NCBI GenBank assembly: GCA_965208385.1
Contig: CBDBOO010000044.1
Coordinates: 78,806-142,805, forward strand
Source: Endozoicomonas sp965208385
Lineage (GTDB): Bacteria; Pseudomonadota; Gammaproteobacteria; Pseudomonadales; Endozoicomonadaceae
DNA length: 64,000 nucleotides
Reading direction: 5' to 3'
The notes under the pieces were generated by a model. The model was not told the DNA's origin, searched no databases, and saw only the letters and a program-made list of their open reading frames with translations. Of the stretch, positions 48,592-56,972 are shown one piece after another; positions within the stretch are counted from its first letter, which is position 1, and the number at the start of each line of letters is the position of its first letter. The position numbers and the translations under genes are program-made.

Positions 48592-49065
48592 TTAAGTAGA
48601 GATCTGAAATACAGAGTCTGGAATTAAACCACCCGAAAAACAGAAATCCAGCCATTCCGCCAGAAACTGATTCAGCTGTTCTTTTTCATTGGGCTGATGC
48701 ATTTTCGGATTAGGATATCCATAGCTGGGTTCCAGCCGCTTGCTGGTCTGGGTGAAAACCACTTCAGCCATCTGTACATCATGATACATACGAATTTCAA
48801 AATCAGGCAAAACTATCCAGTTTCCCCAGCTGGCTTTCATATAAACCCTGAGAAGAGTGGTGTAAGGGGATCTTTGCATCACGTCAAAAAAAACATCTGT
48901 GTCCAAATGAGTGCTGCCAGTTCCATGTTGAATCTTTAGATGAATATGGTCTTCAGTCTCAAGTCCGGGAAGCATTTTTTTCAGACGCAGATAATTCGTT
49001 TCGCAAATCTGATGTTGGCGAATCAGGTTGATTTTATAGGCTGGTCTTTGCCATCGCTTGGTCAT
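48592..49065 (-). CDS. yqiB: DUF1249 family protein (YqiB)
   Basis: 157 aa. Family landmarks: NYLRLKKMLPG, ILHIKIQ-like HLKIQHGTGSTHLDTDVFFDV, RSPYTTLLRVYM, PDFEIRMYHDVQMAEV and NEKEQLNQFLAEWLDFC. Function unknown. Conserved neighbour of cpdA and tolC across gammaproteobacteria. Confidence 0.9.
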   Translation of the reverse strand: MTKRWQRPAYKINLIRQHQICETNYLRLKKMLPGLETEDHIHLKIQHGTGSTHLDTDVFFDVMQRSPYTTLLRVYMKASWGNWIVLPDFEIRMYHDVQMAEVVFTQTSKRLEPSYGYPNPKMHQPNEKEQLNQFLAEWLDFCFSGGLIPDSVFQIST

Positions 49066-49336
49066 AAGTTAAAGCATAGCCTTTAGATTTTCAGCAAGCG
49101 TGTACTGAGAATAAGTCGAAATGCCTGAAGAATAAACCTGTATGATTTCCATGTATCTTTACATGAAATTTAGTTTGGAGCGTTGATGGTAAACATTGAT
49201 TTACATTAAAAAATATGCAGGTGTTCTTTAAGCATTCTTTAAAGTAGTGTAGATTTCCATTTGCTGTGCTTGAGTCAGACTACCCTACCCTCATCAGGTG
49301 CTGCCTCAAAGGCCAACATTTCAAGGATTTCAAAAT

Positions 49337-50740
49337 ATGTTACGAAATAGTCGTAAAGTTTTTCTGCTCGCTGCTCTCGCCAGTGCAGTCATTAACGTGC
49401 AGGCAGCAGAAACCGAATACAACTTGCTGGAAGTATACAACCTGGCATTGAAGAATGATGCACAATTGGCTGCTGCAGAAGCGTCAATGAAAGCAACACA
49501 GGAAATTGTGCCGCAGAGTTTTGCCCGTCTGCTTCCACAAATAAGTATGACAGCAAACAGCCAGTACACACAAAGTAATCGTTATGCTACGAGTGGCAAT
49601 GATGACGGAGATGATGATGATAATTACAACTCCTATGGCTGGGGTGCCAGCCTGAACCAGCCTCTGTTTAATCTGAACAGCTGGTTTGCTTATGATCAGG
49701 CTAAGTCGGTCAGTGCCCAGGCAGAATACGGTTTTGCCAACGAACAGCAAAATTTGATTCTGCGTGTTTCCGAATCTTATTTTAATGTGCTTCGTGCTGA
49801 AGACAGTCTGTTGACTTCACGGTCTCAGGAAAAAGCAGTCAAGCAACAAATGGATCAGGCCCGTGAACGATTTAATGTTGGCCTTATTGCAGAAACCGAT
49901 GTACTGGAAGCTCAGGCAGCCTACGACAATGCGCGTGTTGCGAGAATACTGGATGAAAACCAGGTTTCTGTTTCTTACGAAAACCTGCGAACAATTGTCA
50001 ATCATGATGTAAGCGACATTGGCAAACTGAAAAAATCCATGCCGGTCAATCAGCCAACACCGGCAAACGGAAATGACTGGGTTAACAGTGCGGTTAAGAA
50101 TAACCTGGGATTGAAAGCCTCCCGTGCAGGGTTGCTGGCATCTGAAGATAATATTCGTGCCAGGAAATCTAACCATGCACCCACTGTTGATGCTTTTATC
50201 AACTATAACTACAGCGATAGTAATTCAGAGTCGGCCAAATCGGCACTATACGATGGAAGTAATGATCAGGCTGTAGTTGGCGTAAGGTTCAACCTTCCAA
50301 TATTCTCTGGTGGTGCCACCAGTTCCCAGGTGCGTGAAGCCACATTCCAGATGGATAAGGCCCAACAGGATTTTGATAAGCAATTGCGTGAAACCAATGC
50401 CAATACCCGAAACCTGTTCCGTACAGTGAACTCCGATGTTGATCGTGTTCAGGCGCGCTGTCGGGGTATTACCTCCTCTGAGAGTGCCTTGAAGGCGACC
50501 CAGAGCGGTTATGATGTGGGTACACGTAACATCACTGATGTATTGGACGCGCAACAGAAACTGTTCTCGGCCACCAGTGATTATCTGAACGCCCGCTACG
50601 ACTTCATTGTTAATACACTGAAGCTTAAGCAGACTGCCGGTACCCTGAGTCCACAGGACCTGGAAGAGCTCAATAACTGGATTTCTACCAATATGCCTGC
50701 AGAGGATATGCCTGTACCTGCGGACTGTCGTGCAAGCTGA
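49337..50740 (+). CDS. tolC: Outer-membrane efflux channel TolC
   Basis: 467 aa from the ATG at 49337, which begins a clean signal peptide (MLRNSRKVFLLAALASAVINVQA, cleavage after AQA-like site). Two outer-membrane efflux repeats follow (ending near 225 and 450), with the coiled-coil motif RVSESYFNVLRAEDSL and the second-half DVGTRNITDVLDAQQKLF. An acidic Asp/Gly/Asn loop (NDDGDDDDNYNSYG, near residue 90) replaces the usual short surface loop. It is the trimeric exit duct for RND/ABC/MFS pumps and type I secretion. Confidence 0.94.
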   Translation: MLRNSRKVFLLAALASAVINVQAAETEYNLLEVYNLALKNDAQLAAAEASMKATQEIVPQSFARLLPQISMTANSQYTQSNRYATSGNDDGDDDDNYNSYGWGASLNQPLFNLNSWFAYDQAKSVSAQAEYGFANEQQNLILRVSESYFNVLRAEDSLLTSRSQEKAVKQQMDQARERFNVGLIAETDVLEAQAAYDNARVARILDENQVSVSYENLRTIVNHDVSDIGKLKKSMPVNQPTPANGNDWVNSAVKNNLGLKASRAGLLASEDNIRARKSNHAPTVDAFINYNYSDSNSESAKSALYDGSNDQAVVGVRFNLPIFSGGATSSQVREATFQMDKAQQDFDKQLRETNANTRNLFRTVNSDVDRVQARCRGITSSESALKATQSGYDVGTRNITDVLDAQQKLFSATSDYLNARYDFIVNTLKLKQTAGTLSPQDLEELNNWISTNMPAEDMPVPADCRAS

Positions 50741-50765
50741 TTGATTCGTTATCCGGCAACGTATT

Positions 50766-50789
50766 AAAGCTCCTTTATGGAGTTTTTTT
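50766..50789 (+). terminator. Rho-independent terminator of tolC
   Basis: Stem AAAGCTCC/GGAGTTTT (one G-T pair) with a 5-nt loop TTTAT, running into seven T. It is 25 bp after the tolC stop and also serves the gap before the convergent waaA. Confidence 0.8.
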
Positions 50790-50825
50790 CGTTTATGGTT
50801 TTTGCTCAGAGTTTATGATTCCTGC

Positions 50826-52103
50826 TTATAAGTGTTGGGAAATAATACGGATGACTTTATCCAGCGAGCCTCTATTCTGATCGACAAAAGCGCTTGCCTT
50901 ATCACTCATTAGCTTCATCTGATCTGGATTGCCGAGTAATCGAATACAGCATTTGGCCAATTCATTTTTGTTATTTACCAGTTCCATACCACCTGCTTCG
51001 GTCAACTGTTGACTGATTTCCGGGAAATTGAAGATATGGGGGCCTGAGAGTACCGGCAGTCCAAGAGCAGCAGGCTCCAGCATGTTATGCCCTCCTGTTG
51101 GTACCAGACTGCCGCCTACAAAAGCGATGTCTGATGCGGCATAGAGCTTCATCATTTCGCCCATGGTGTCGCCAATAATAACGCGTGTTGATTGTGATAA
51201 TTCAGGATTTTCACTGTACCGAACGGTTTCAAGATTGTTTGCTTTTGAAAGGGAAAATACATCGTTAAAACGTTCCTGGTGACGGGGAACCAGTAGCAGT
51301 CTTATTTCAGGCATCTGGCTCTGAATCAGTTTGAAGGCATCCAGTATCAGCTGATCTTCACCTTCATGGGTACTGGCCGCAATAAGGATTTTTATCTCAG
51401 AGCTTACGTGTTGTTGCCAGTGTTCACGTAGGAGATGTCCCGAGTTAACGGTTTCAGCATCAACGGTTAAATCAAACTTGATACTGCCTGGTATGGCGAG
51501 CTTGGATTCGGGCAGTCCAAGCGTCAGAAAACGCTGACCACTTTCCCGGTTCTGGGCGGCCACCATAGTCATACCCCTGAGCATATTGCGGGTCAGGGAA
51601 GCCAATTTGCCATAACCTCTGGCCGAACGCTCTGACAGTCGTGCATTGACCAGAATAATGGGGATATTGCGTTGTTGGCAGGCTGCAATGGTGTTCGGCC
51701 AGAGTTCAGTATCAATAATAATGGAAATAACAGGCCGGGTTCGCTTTAGAAAACGATGCACTGCTCCGGGAAAGTCATAGCAGGCGTACGTGTGTTCAAC
51801 AGAGTCTCCGTGAATCCTGTGCACCTGTTCTGAGCCGGTGGGTGTCATGGTGGTAATCAGGATTCTGTGATTAGGGTATTTATCCTGGAGTTCTCTTACC
51901 AGGGGCGCACTGGCGATGGTTTCTCCCACAGAAACAGAATGAATCCAGATTACCGGGGAATCGGAATTGGGCATTTTTACAAAACCGAATCGTTCCGCCC
52001 AGCGCTGACCATAAGCAGCATTTTTTCTGGATCGCAGATACAGGCGCAAGATGACCAATGGGGCTATTAAATACAAAAAGAGTGAATAAAGAAAACGATT
52101 CAT
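50826..52103 (-). CDS. waaA: 3-deoxy-D-manno-octulosonic acid transferase WaaA (KdtA)
   Basis: 425 aa. It attaches Kdo to lipid IVA in LPS core assembly at the inner membrane. One N-terminal membrane segment, then WIHSVSVGETIASAPLVREL, the LWPNTIAACQQRNIPIILVNARLSERSARGY region and the C-terminal GT30 block FVGGSLVPTGGHNMLEPAALGLPVLSGPH. Length matches E. coli (425). Confidence 0.95.
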   Translation of the reverse strand: MNRFLYSLFLYLIAPLVILRLYLRSRKNAAYGQRWAERFGFVKMPNSDSPVIWIHSVSVGETIASAPLVRELQDKYPNHRILITTMTPTGSEQVHRIHGDSVEHTYACYDFPGAVHRFLKRTRPVISIIIDTELWPNTIAACQQRNIPIILVNARLSERSARGYGKLASLTRNMLRGMTMVAAQNRESGQRFLTLGLPESKLAIPGSIKFDLTVDAETVNSGHLLREHWQQHVSSEIKILIAASTHEGEDQLILDAFKLIQSQMPEIRLLLVPRHQERFNDVFSLSKANNLETVRYSENPELSQSTRVIIGDTMGEMMKLYAASDIAFVGGSLVPTGGHNMLEPAALGLPVLSGPHIFNFPEISQQLTEAGGMELVNNKNELAKCCIRLLGNPDQMKLMSDKASAFVDQNRGSLDKVIRIISQHL

Positions 52104-52253
52104 GCACCGTTGCCGATTCTGATAATTGAATGCATATGTTAACAGATAGAACCTGAAGAGCCCTATGGATAACAGAATTGCCAGAAGAGCTGGATTATGA
52201 AAATGTGACCGTTTAAGGCACGGAAGAGATTTTTAAGGTATCAAGATACATTG

Positions 52254-52331
52254 TAGAGACGTGAGGTAGAGACGTGAGGTAGAGACGTGAGGTAGAGACG
52301 TGAGGTAGAGACGTGAGGTAGAGACGTGAGC
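52254..52331. repeat. Tandem array, 6 x 13 bp, between waaA and the YceI-like gene
   Basis: Unit TAGAGACGTGAGG, five perfect copies and a sixth ending in C. It lies in the 305-bp gap 52104-52408, which otherwise shows no gene. Confidence 0.95.
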
Positions 52332-52408
52332 GGTATTTTCCGCTCATGGCTGTTTGAAAGCAGGATGTGAAAGGGCTGTGGATAAAAGGCAGATTTTCTG
52401 ATGGATCA

Positions 52409-53008
52409 CTATTGAACCGTTTTAAAAACGTCATTTGAAGAAAAGTTGAGCCTGAAGGTAATAATAACAGTTTTAGAAATGTTATTGACGCCGGCCAGTT
52501 TCACCAGTGTTGCCAATGGCTGGGTGTAGCCAAAATCGGCAGTATTTAATAAAATTGGCTGAGTAGTCGCAACCTCAACCTGATTATTCGTAAGAAAAGT
52601 GACTGCAAGATTTTCTCTGATTCGAACGCTTTTTCCATTGAGTATTACTTTTGCACTTACTTTGACGTCAGTGGTTTGCCCTGGTTTTAACTTATTTAAC
52701 AATCTCTGGCTGAGAGCCACTTCAATCTTTGCCTCAGGATTTATAGCTACTTTAAAAAAAAGATCTTTCAAACGTTGATCCCGTTTTGCAATACCGCTTT
52801 CCAGACTCCTTAATGCTATGCTGAGCTGTGCTTGTCCATTGTCGTTGATAAATCCTTCCAGCAGATGGAATCTTGCAGTGGTTGTCAGGTCTGTATTTTT
52901 TGTGAAAGTAAAATAGAATCTGGATTGTTCGTTCTGTAATGTCCAGCTGGCAAATGCCTGGCTGGAAAGTATTGAAATTATTATCAGAAGCCATTTCAAT
53001 GGTCTCAT
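52409..53008 (-). CDS. Periplasmic YceI-like protein
   Basis: 199 aa from the ATG at 53008, chosen because AAAAGGAATTCG precedes it and the protein then starts with a signal peptide (MRPLKWLLIIISILSSQAFA). The mature part (SWTLQNEQSRFYFTFTKN, AQLSIALRSLESGIAKRDQRLKDLFF, KVSAKVILNGKSVRI) has the look of a YceI lipid-binding lipocalin-like fold. The IS element 53024-54979 has inserted 15 bp upstream of the start codon, just behind the ribosome site, cutting the gene from its original promoter. Confidence 0.7.
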   Translation of the reverse strand: MRPLKWLLIIISILSSQAFASWTLQNEQSRFYFTFTKNTDLTTTARFHLLEGFINDNGQAQLSIALRSLESGIAKRDQRLKDLFFKVAINPEAKIEVALSQRLLNKLKPGQTTDVKVSAKVILNGKSVRIRENLAVTFLTNNQVEVATTQPILLNTADFGYTQPLATLVKLAGVNNISKTVIITFRLNFSSNDVFKTVQ

Positions 53009-53023
53009 TCGAATTCCTTTTAT

Positions 53024-54979
53024 CCGACATTCACCACCTAACCTGACATTTTCCTGATTTCTGCTATTTATCAAAAAAGCAAATATCAGGAAACAGCCTT
53101 ATGCCTCCTATTCAATATCGCACTCAGATTCAGAACATGGATCACCTCGGCCTGGTGGCAGGTATGTGCAAAGAGCTGGGCATAGCCGATCACATTGACA
53201 GACGTGCACCCAAGGTAGCGGATGAATGGAATGTCTCCCACGGTGAAGCCATTGTCGGCATGATCCTCAATGGCCTCGGCTTTACGGGGCAATCTCTCCA
53301 TATGTTCCCCCAGTTCTTTGCCAATAAACCTCTCAACAAACTGATCAGGGAAGGGATTAAACCAGAGCATTTAAACGACAAGATTCTGGGAAGAGCACTG
53401 GATGAACTCTTTGATCTGGATGTCAGTAAAGTCTATTTTGAGCTGGCTATCAAGGTTGCAACTCATCTCAAATTGCCTTGCGACGCGCTGAACCTTGATG
53501 GCACCGGCTTCCACGTCGATGGTCGTTATAATAGCGATAGCGATCTGAGCGATGAAGACCTCAACTGCATCAGGCTTTGCAAAGGTTACAGCCGGGATCA
53601 CCGCCCGGATTTGAACCAGGCCATATTGCTTCTGTTGACTGAAAACCGGGCAGGCATCCCGTTGTTTATGAAAGCAACCAGTGGCAATGTGACTGATAAG
53701 ACCAGTTTCAAACAGGTGGTTTCCAAGCACTTGAAGAGTTTCAAAGCCGCACTGGAAGCCCGCTATTTTATTGGCGATGCAGCATTGTATGTGGCAGGGA
53801 CAATCCAGGAACTTGACCAGCAGGATCAGCTGTTTATTTCCAGAGTTCCTCTCAATATTGGTGCCGCCAAAGAGCTGGTAAGGAGTGCGCCTTCACGAAC
53901 CATGAAAGCAGTGGAGGGGTTTGACCATTACGAAGCTACAGAAGTGTCGTCTAATTATGCGAACGTAGAGCAACGCTGGGTTTTGTTTCGCAACCAGCAA
54001 CGCCAGGAAACCGAACAGAAGACGCTGACAAGGCGTATGCAGAAAAAGTCTCTGAAAGAGTGCGAGAGACTGGAAAAGTTGAGCAAAAAAGCGTTCCAGT
54101 GCGAAGGGGAGGCCATGGAAGCCTTTAGGCAATGGCAGAAGCAGTCTGAACTTTGTCAGGCTGAGGCTCAGGTTATCGCCAAGCCCTGCTACAAGAGCAA
54201 AGGACGACCTGTTAATGGAGCGGAACCCGACCACCTGGAATATTACGTAACAAGTTGTTGCTCGATCGCTGTGCAAACCCGGCAGGATGCCGAAGCATCA
54301 CTGGGTTGTTTTGTGCTGGCTACCAACGACATTAATACTACTCGACTGGACAGCGCTGAACTACTGAGGACGTACAAATCACAGCAACAGGTTGAACGAG
54401 GCTTTCGCTTTCTAAAAAGTCCGGACTTTCTGGTGTCTTCCCTCTATCTGAAGAAACCGGAACGCATTGAGGCATTGTTAATGGTGATGACACTTTGCCT
54501 GATGGTCTATGCTGCTATCCAACATCGAATCCGTTATGAGTTGAAGAAGCAGAGCCGAACGTTCCCGGACATGAAGAAAAAGCCAGCCCAGAACCCAACG
54601 GGCAGATGGATTTTCTGCTGCTTTGATGGCATTTATGTGCAGACGATCAACGGAACGGAGAAGCACGTGATTGGCATCTCGGAGAATCAGGCGACAATTA
54701 TCTTTATATTAGGGTCAACGTACCAATCAATTTATTCCTGACTCAAGAGGGAGTGTGAGAGCAGCAAGATCAATGCACGGAGGCTTGTCCCTGTCATCTC
54801 CGGCTGCTGAAGGTGAGGTTTTTTCTTGTTTGTGTTTTTCATGAATGGATATCCATGAAAGGTTGATTGGGTACTCGTTATCAGGAGAAGTACGTTTATG
54901 CTTACAATAAGGTGGTCAAATTTCAAAACCCTTGCGCTGCAGGGGTAGGGGAAATATCAAAGTAGGTGGTGAATGACGG
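53024..54979 (+). mobile_element. IS1634-type insertion sequence, complete, with 6-bp target duplication
   Basis: The ends match as terminal inverted repeats CCGWCATTCACCACCTA (17 bp, one mismatch), with looser matching for ~10 bp more. Directly outside lies TTTTAT on both sides (53018-53023 and 54980-54985), a 6-bp target duplication. The element is 1956 bp and contains one intact transposase gene, so it may be active and recently inserted. Confidence 0.9.
53101..54741 (+). CDS. IS1634 family transposase (DUF4277 N-terminus)
   Basis: 546 aa, intact. The N-terminal DUF4277 region is MDHLGLVAGMCKELGIADHIDRR. The DDE nuclease core of the IS4/IS1634 type includes LNLDGTGFHVDG (first Asp), RYFIGDAALYV (second Asp) and the YKSQQQVERGFRFLKSPDF block with the catalytic Glu. 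The C-terminus ends a few bases after INGTEKHVIGI. It lies inside an element with matching terminal repeats. Confidence 0.9.
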   Translation: MPPIQYRTQIQNMDHLGLVAGMCKELGIADHIDRRAPKVADEWNVSHGEAIVGMILNGLGFTGQSLHMFPQFFANKPLNKLIREGIKPEHLNDKILGRALDELFDLDVSKVYFELAIKVATHLKLPCDALNLDGTGFHVDGRYNSDSDLSDEDLNCIRLCKGYSRDHRPDLNQAILLLLTENRAGIPLFMKATSGNVTDKTSFKQVVSKHLKSFKAALEARYFIGDAALYVAGTIQELDQQDQLFISRVPLNIGAAKELVRSAPSRTMKAVEGFDHYEATEVSSNYANVEQRWVLFRNQQRQETEQKTLTRRMQKKSLKECERLEKLSKKAFQCEGEAMEAFRQWQKQSELCQAEAQVIAKPCYKSKGRPVNGAEPDHLEYYVTSCCSIAVQTRQDAEASLGCFVLATNDINTTRLDSAELLRTYKSQQQVERGFRFLKSPDFLVSSLYLKKPERIEALLMVMTLCLMVYAAIQHRIRYELKKQSRTFPDMKKKPAQNPTGRWIFCCFDGIYVQTINGTEKHVIGISENQATIIFILGSTYQSIYS

Positions 54980-55197
54980 TTTTATAGATACTATTTGAAT
55001 TTTTCATCATAAACTTTGCTGAGCGATGTTCAATGGTTTGAATGAAAAATAGTCAGGTGCAAGATATGTCTGAGAAAAAAGGGTACAGGCTGACCAGAAT
55101 TTATACCCGTAGTGGGGATAAAGGTCAGCACTTCCCCAAAGATTAATTCTGAACAGAATTCGCAAGGCTTTCAGAGTATCTGCTATTTTTAACTCTC

Positions 55198-56586
55198 GTG
55201 AAGTCATTCGTATTAACAACTCAGTCAGACCACAATGCCTGCTTCCCAAAGAAAGCCCTTGCCGATGACCTGATTCAGGTCGTCTCTGACCAAGCGGCTA
55301 AAATACCTGACCCTCGTCCTAATCAGATCGACGACAAGATCCCACTGCATGATGCCGTTATGTCTGCTCTGGCCATGTTTCATCTGAAGTTCTCGTCCCT
55401 ACTCCAGTTTGATGAAGACAGGCGCGAACCAGAAATCGAATACAACCTAAACACCCTATACAGGGTGGGAAAAGTGCCCAGTGACACTCATATTCGCTGC
55501 ATGCTGGACCCAGTGCCCACTCGAGAACTGTCTCGGCTGTTTACCGCCTTATTCCATTTTGTTCAGCGCAGTGGACGATTGAAGCAGTTCAGATATTTTA
55601 AGGAGGGTTATCTTGCTCCAATGGATGGCACCGGGCACTTCAGCTCTGGAAAGATCAGTTGTAGCGAGTGCTGCATCAAGAAACCCGACAGCGAAAACCC
55701 TCTGTATTATCACCAACTGCTGGGCATCTGCATCGTTAAACCTGGGATTAAGGAAGTCTTGCCACTGATGCCTGAACCCATCATTCAACAGGTAGATGCC
55801 TCTAAAAACGATTGCGAAGTCAATGCCCTGAAGCGAGCGCTTGAACACATTCACAAGGATCACCCGAAGCTAAGATTGGTATTGAATCTTGATGACCTAT
55901 ATTCCAAGGGGCCCACCATTACACTGATTCGGTCTTATAACCATCACTACATTAGCGTTGCCAAGGAAAGTGACCATGCTGCCCTTTTTGAAGCCGTGGA
56001 TGAACTGGACAAACAGGATAAAGTCACTCGATTTGAGTATACAGACGACCAAGGGCACCGGCACTGGTTCCGATTTGTTAACAAAGTTCCACTAAACAAA
56101 ACCTACAACGATTTGAAGGTTAACTTTCTGGAGTACATTGAGTACAACGAGAAAGGTGAGAAATGTTACAACAACAGCTGGGTCACCAGCCTACGCATAG
56201 GTCGAAAGCGCTGCATGTCTATCATGAGAGGAGGGCGAGCTAAATGGAAAATTGAAAATGAAACCTTTAATACGCTGAAAACCCAAGGCTACCAACTTGA
56301 GCACAATTACGGCCATGGCGATGAACATCTTGCCAGTAATCTGGCGTGTTTAATGTTCCTGGCTTTCCTGATTGACCAGATAGAACAGTTATCCTGCCCT
56401 TTGTTTAACAAGGCATGGAAAGGGTGCCGTGCCAAAATAAAATTGTGGGAATGCATTCGCAATCACTTTAATAGATTTGCCATAGACACATGGTGTGAGC
56501 TACTCAAGGCGGTTGCCTATATAAAATCAAAGAATAAACACAGGCCAATCACTCATATTCGCAGTCTGATACCTGACACGTCATAA
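55198..56586 (+). CDS. IS4-like DDE transposase
   Basis: 462 aa, intact frame. Features: LAPMDGTGHFSSGKISCSEC (first Asp), LVLNLDDLYSKGPTI (second acidic cluster) and a YREK-like block RAKWKIENETFNTLKTQGYQLEHNYGHG with the catalytic Glu. The family within the IS4 superfamily is not certain. Terminal repeats could not be fixed; the left part of a weak match is near 55120 and the right near 56587-56605. It may start at an upstream codon, but the GTG/ATG choice at 55198 fits. Confidence 0.75.
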   Translation: MKSFVLTTQSDHNACFPKKALADDLIQVVSDQAAKIPDPRPNQIDDKIPLHDAVMSALAMFHLKFSSLLQFDEDRREPEIEYNLNTLYRVGKVPSDTHIRCMLDPVPTRELSRLFTALFHFVQRSGRLKQFRYFKEGYLAPMDGTGHFSSGKISCSECCIKKPDSENPLYYHQLLGICIVKPGIKEVLPLMPEPIIQQVDASKNDCEVNALKRALEHIHKDHPKLRLVLNLDDLYSKGPTITLIRSYNHHYISVAKESDHAALFEAVDELDKQDKVTRFEYTDDQGHRHWFRFVNKVPLNKTYNDLKVNFLEYIEYNEKGEKCYNNSWVTSLRIGRKRCMSIMRGGRAKWKIENETFNTLKTQGYQLEHNYGHGDEHLASNLACLMFLAFLIDQIEQLSCPLFNKAWKGCRAKIKLWECIRNHFNRFAIDTWCELLKAVAYIKSKNKHRPITHIRSLIPDTS

Positions 56587-56721
56587 CAGGAAGGTAGTGC
56601 CGGTTTTCAGCGTAGATGATTGACTCCCAAGTCAGCTTATTGGCTGAAAGGTATAGTTTTGTCTTCTAAAGTTAAGGGTATGTTTTTGAAATAGATCTGT
56701 CATCGTCGTGTATTCATAGGG

Positions 56722-56880
56722 AGTGACTGGTGAAGGACTGAACACGGAAAGCAGAGAGGAGACTTGTACCCTCAATAGCGAACGAGCCGACCGGCTCTTA
56801 CTCGATATTGGCGATAGTGCACGAAACCAGCCCTGGCAGACACTGAGGCCGCATGTAATCAAGTTTTGGACTCATGTATG
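56722..56880 (+). other. Short open frame, possible C-terminal gene fragment
   Basis: A 52-codon frame from a GTG reading ...SERADRLLLDIGDSARNQPW...HVIKFWTHV and a stop. Composition looks protein-like, but I recognise no family. It lies between the IS4-like element and the host group II intron tail and may be a cut-off gene end. Confidence 0.25.
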
Positions 56881-56972
56881 AGGATAGAAACGACCATTAA
56901 ATGCTACGGGACTCAGTGAAAGTTAACACTTTCTGTGAACCGCCCGGTGCGGACCCGCAAGCCGTGGTGGTG

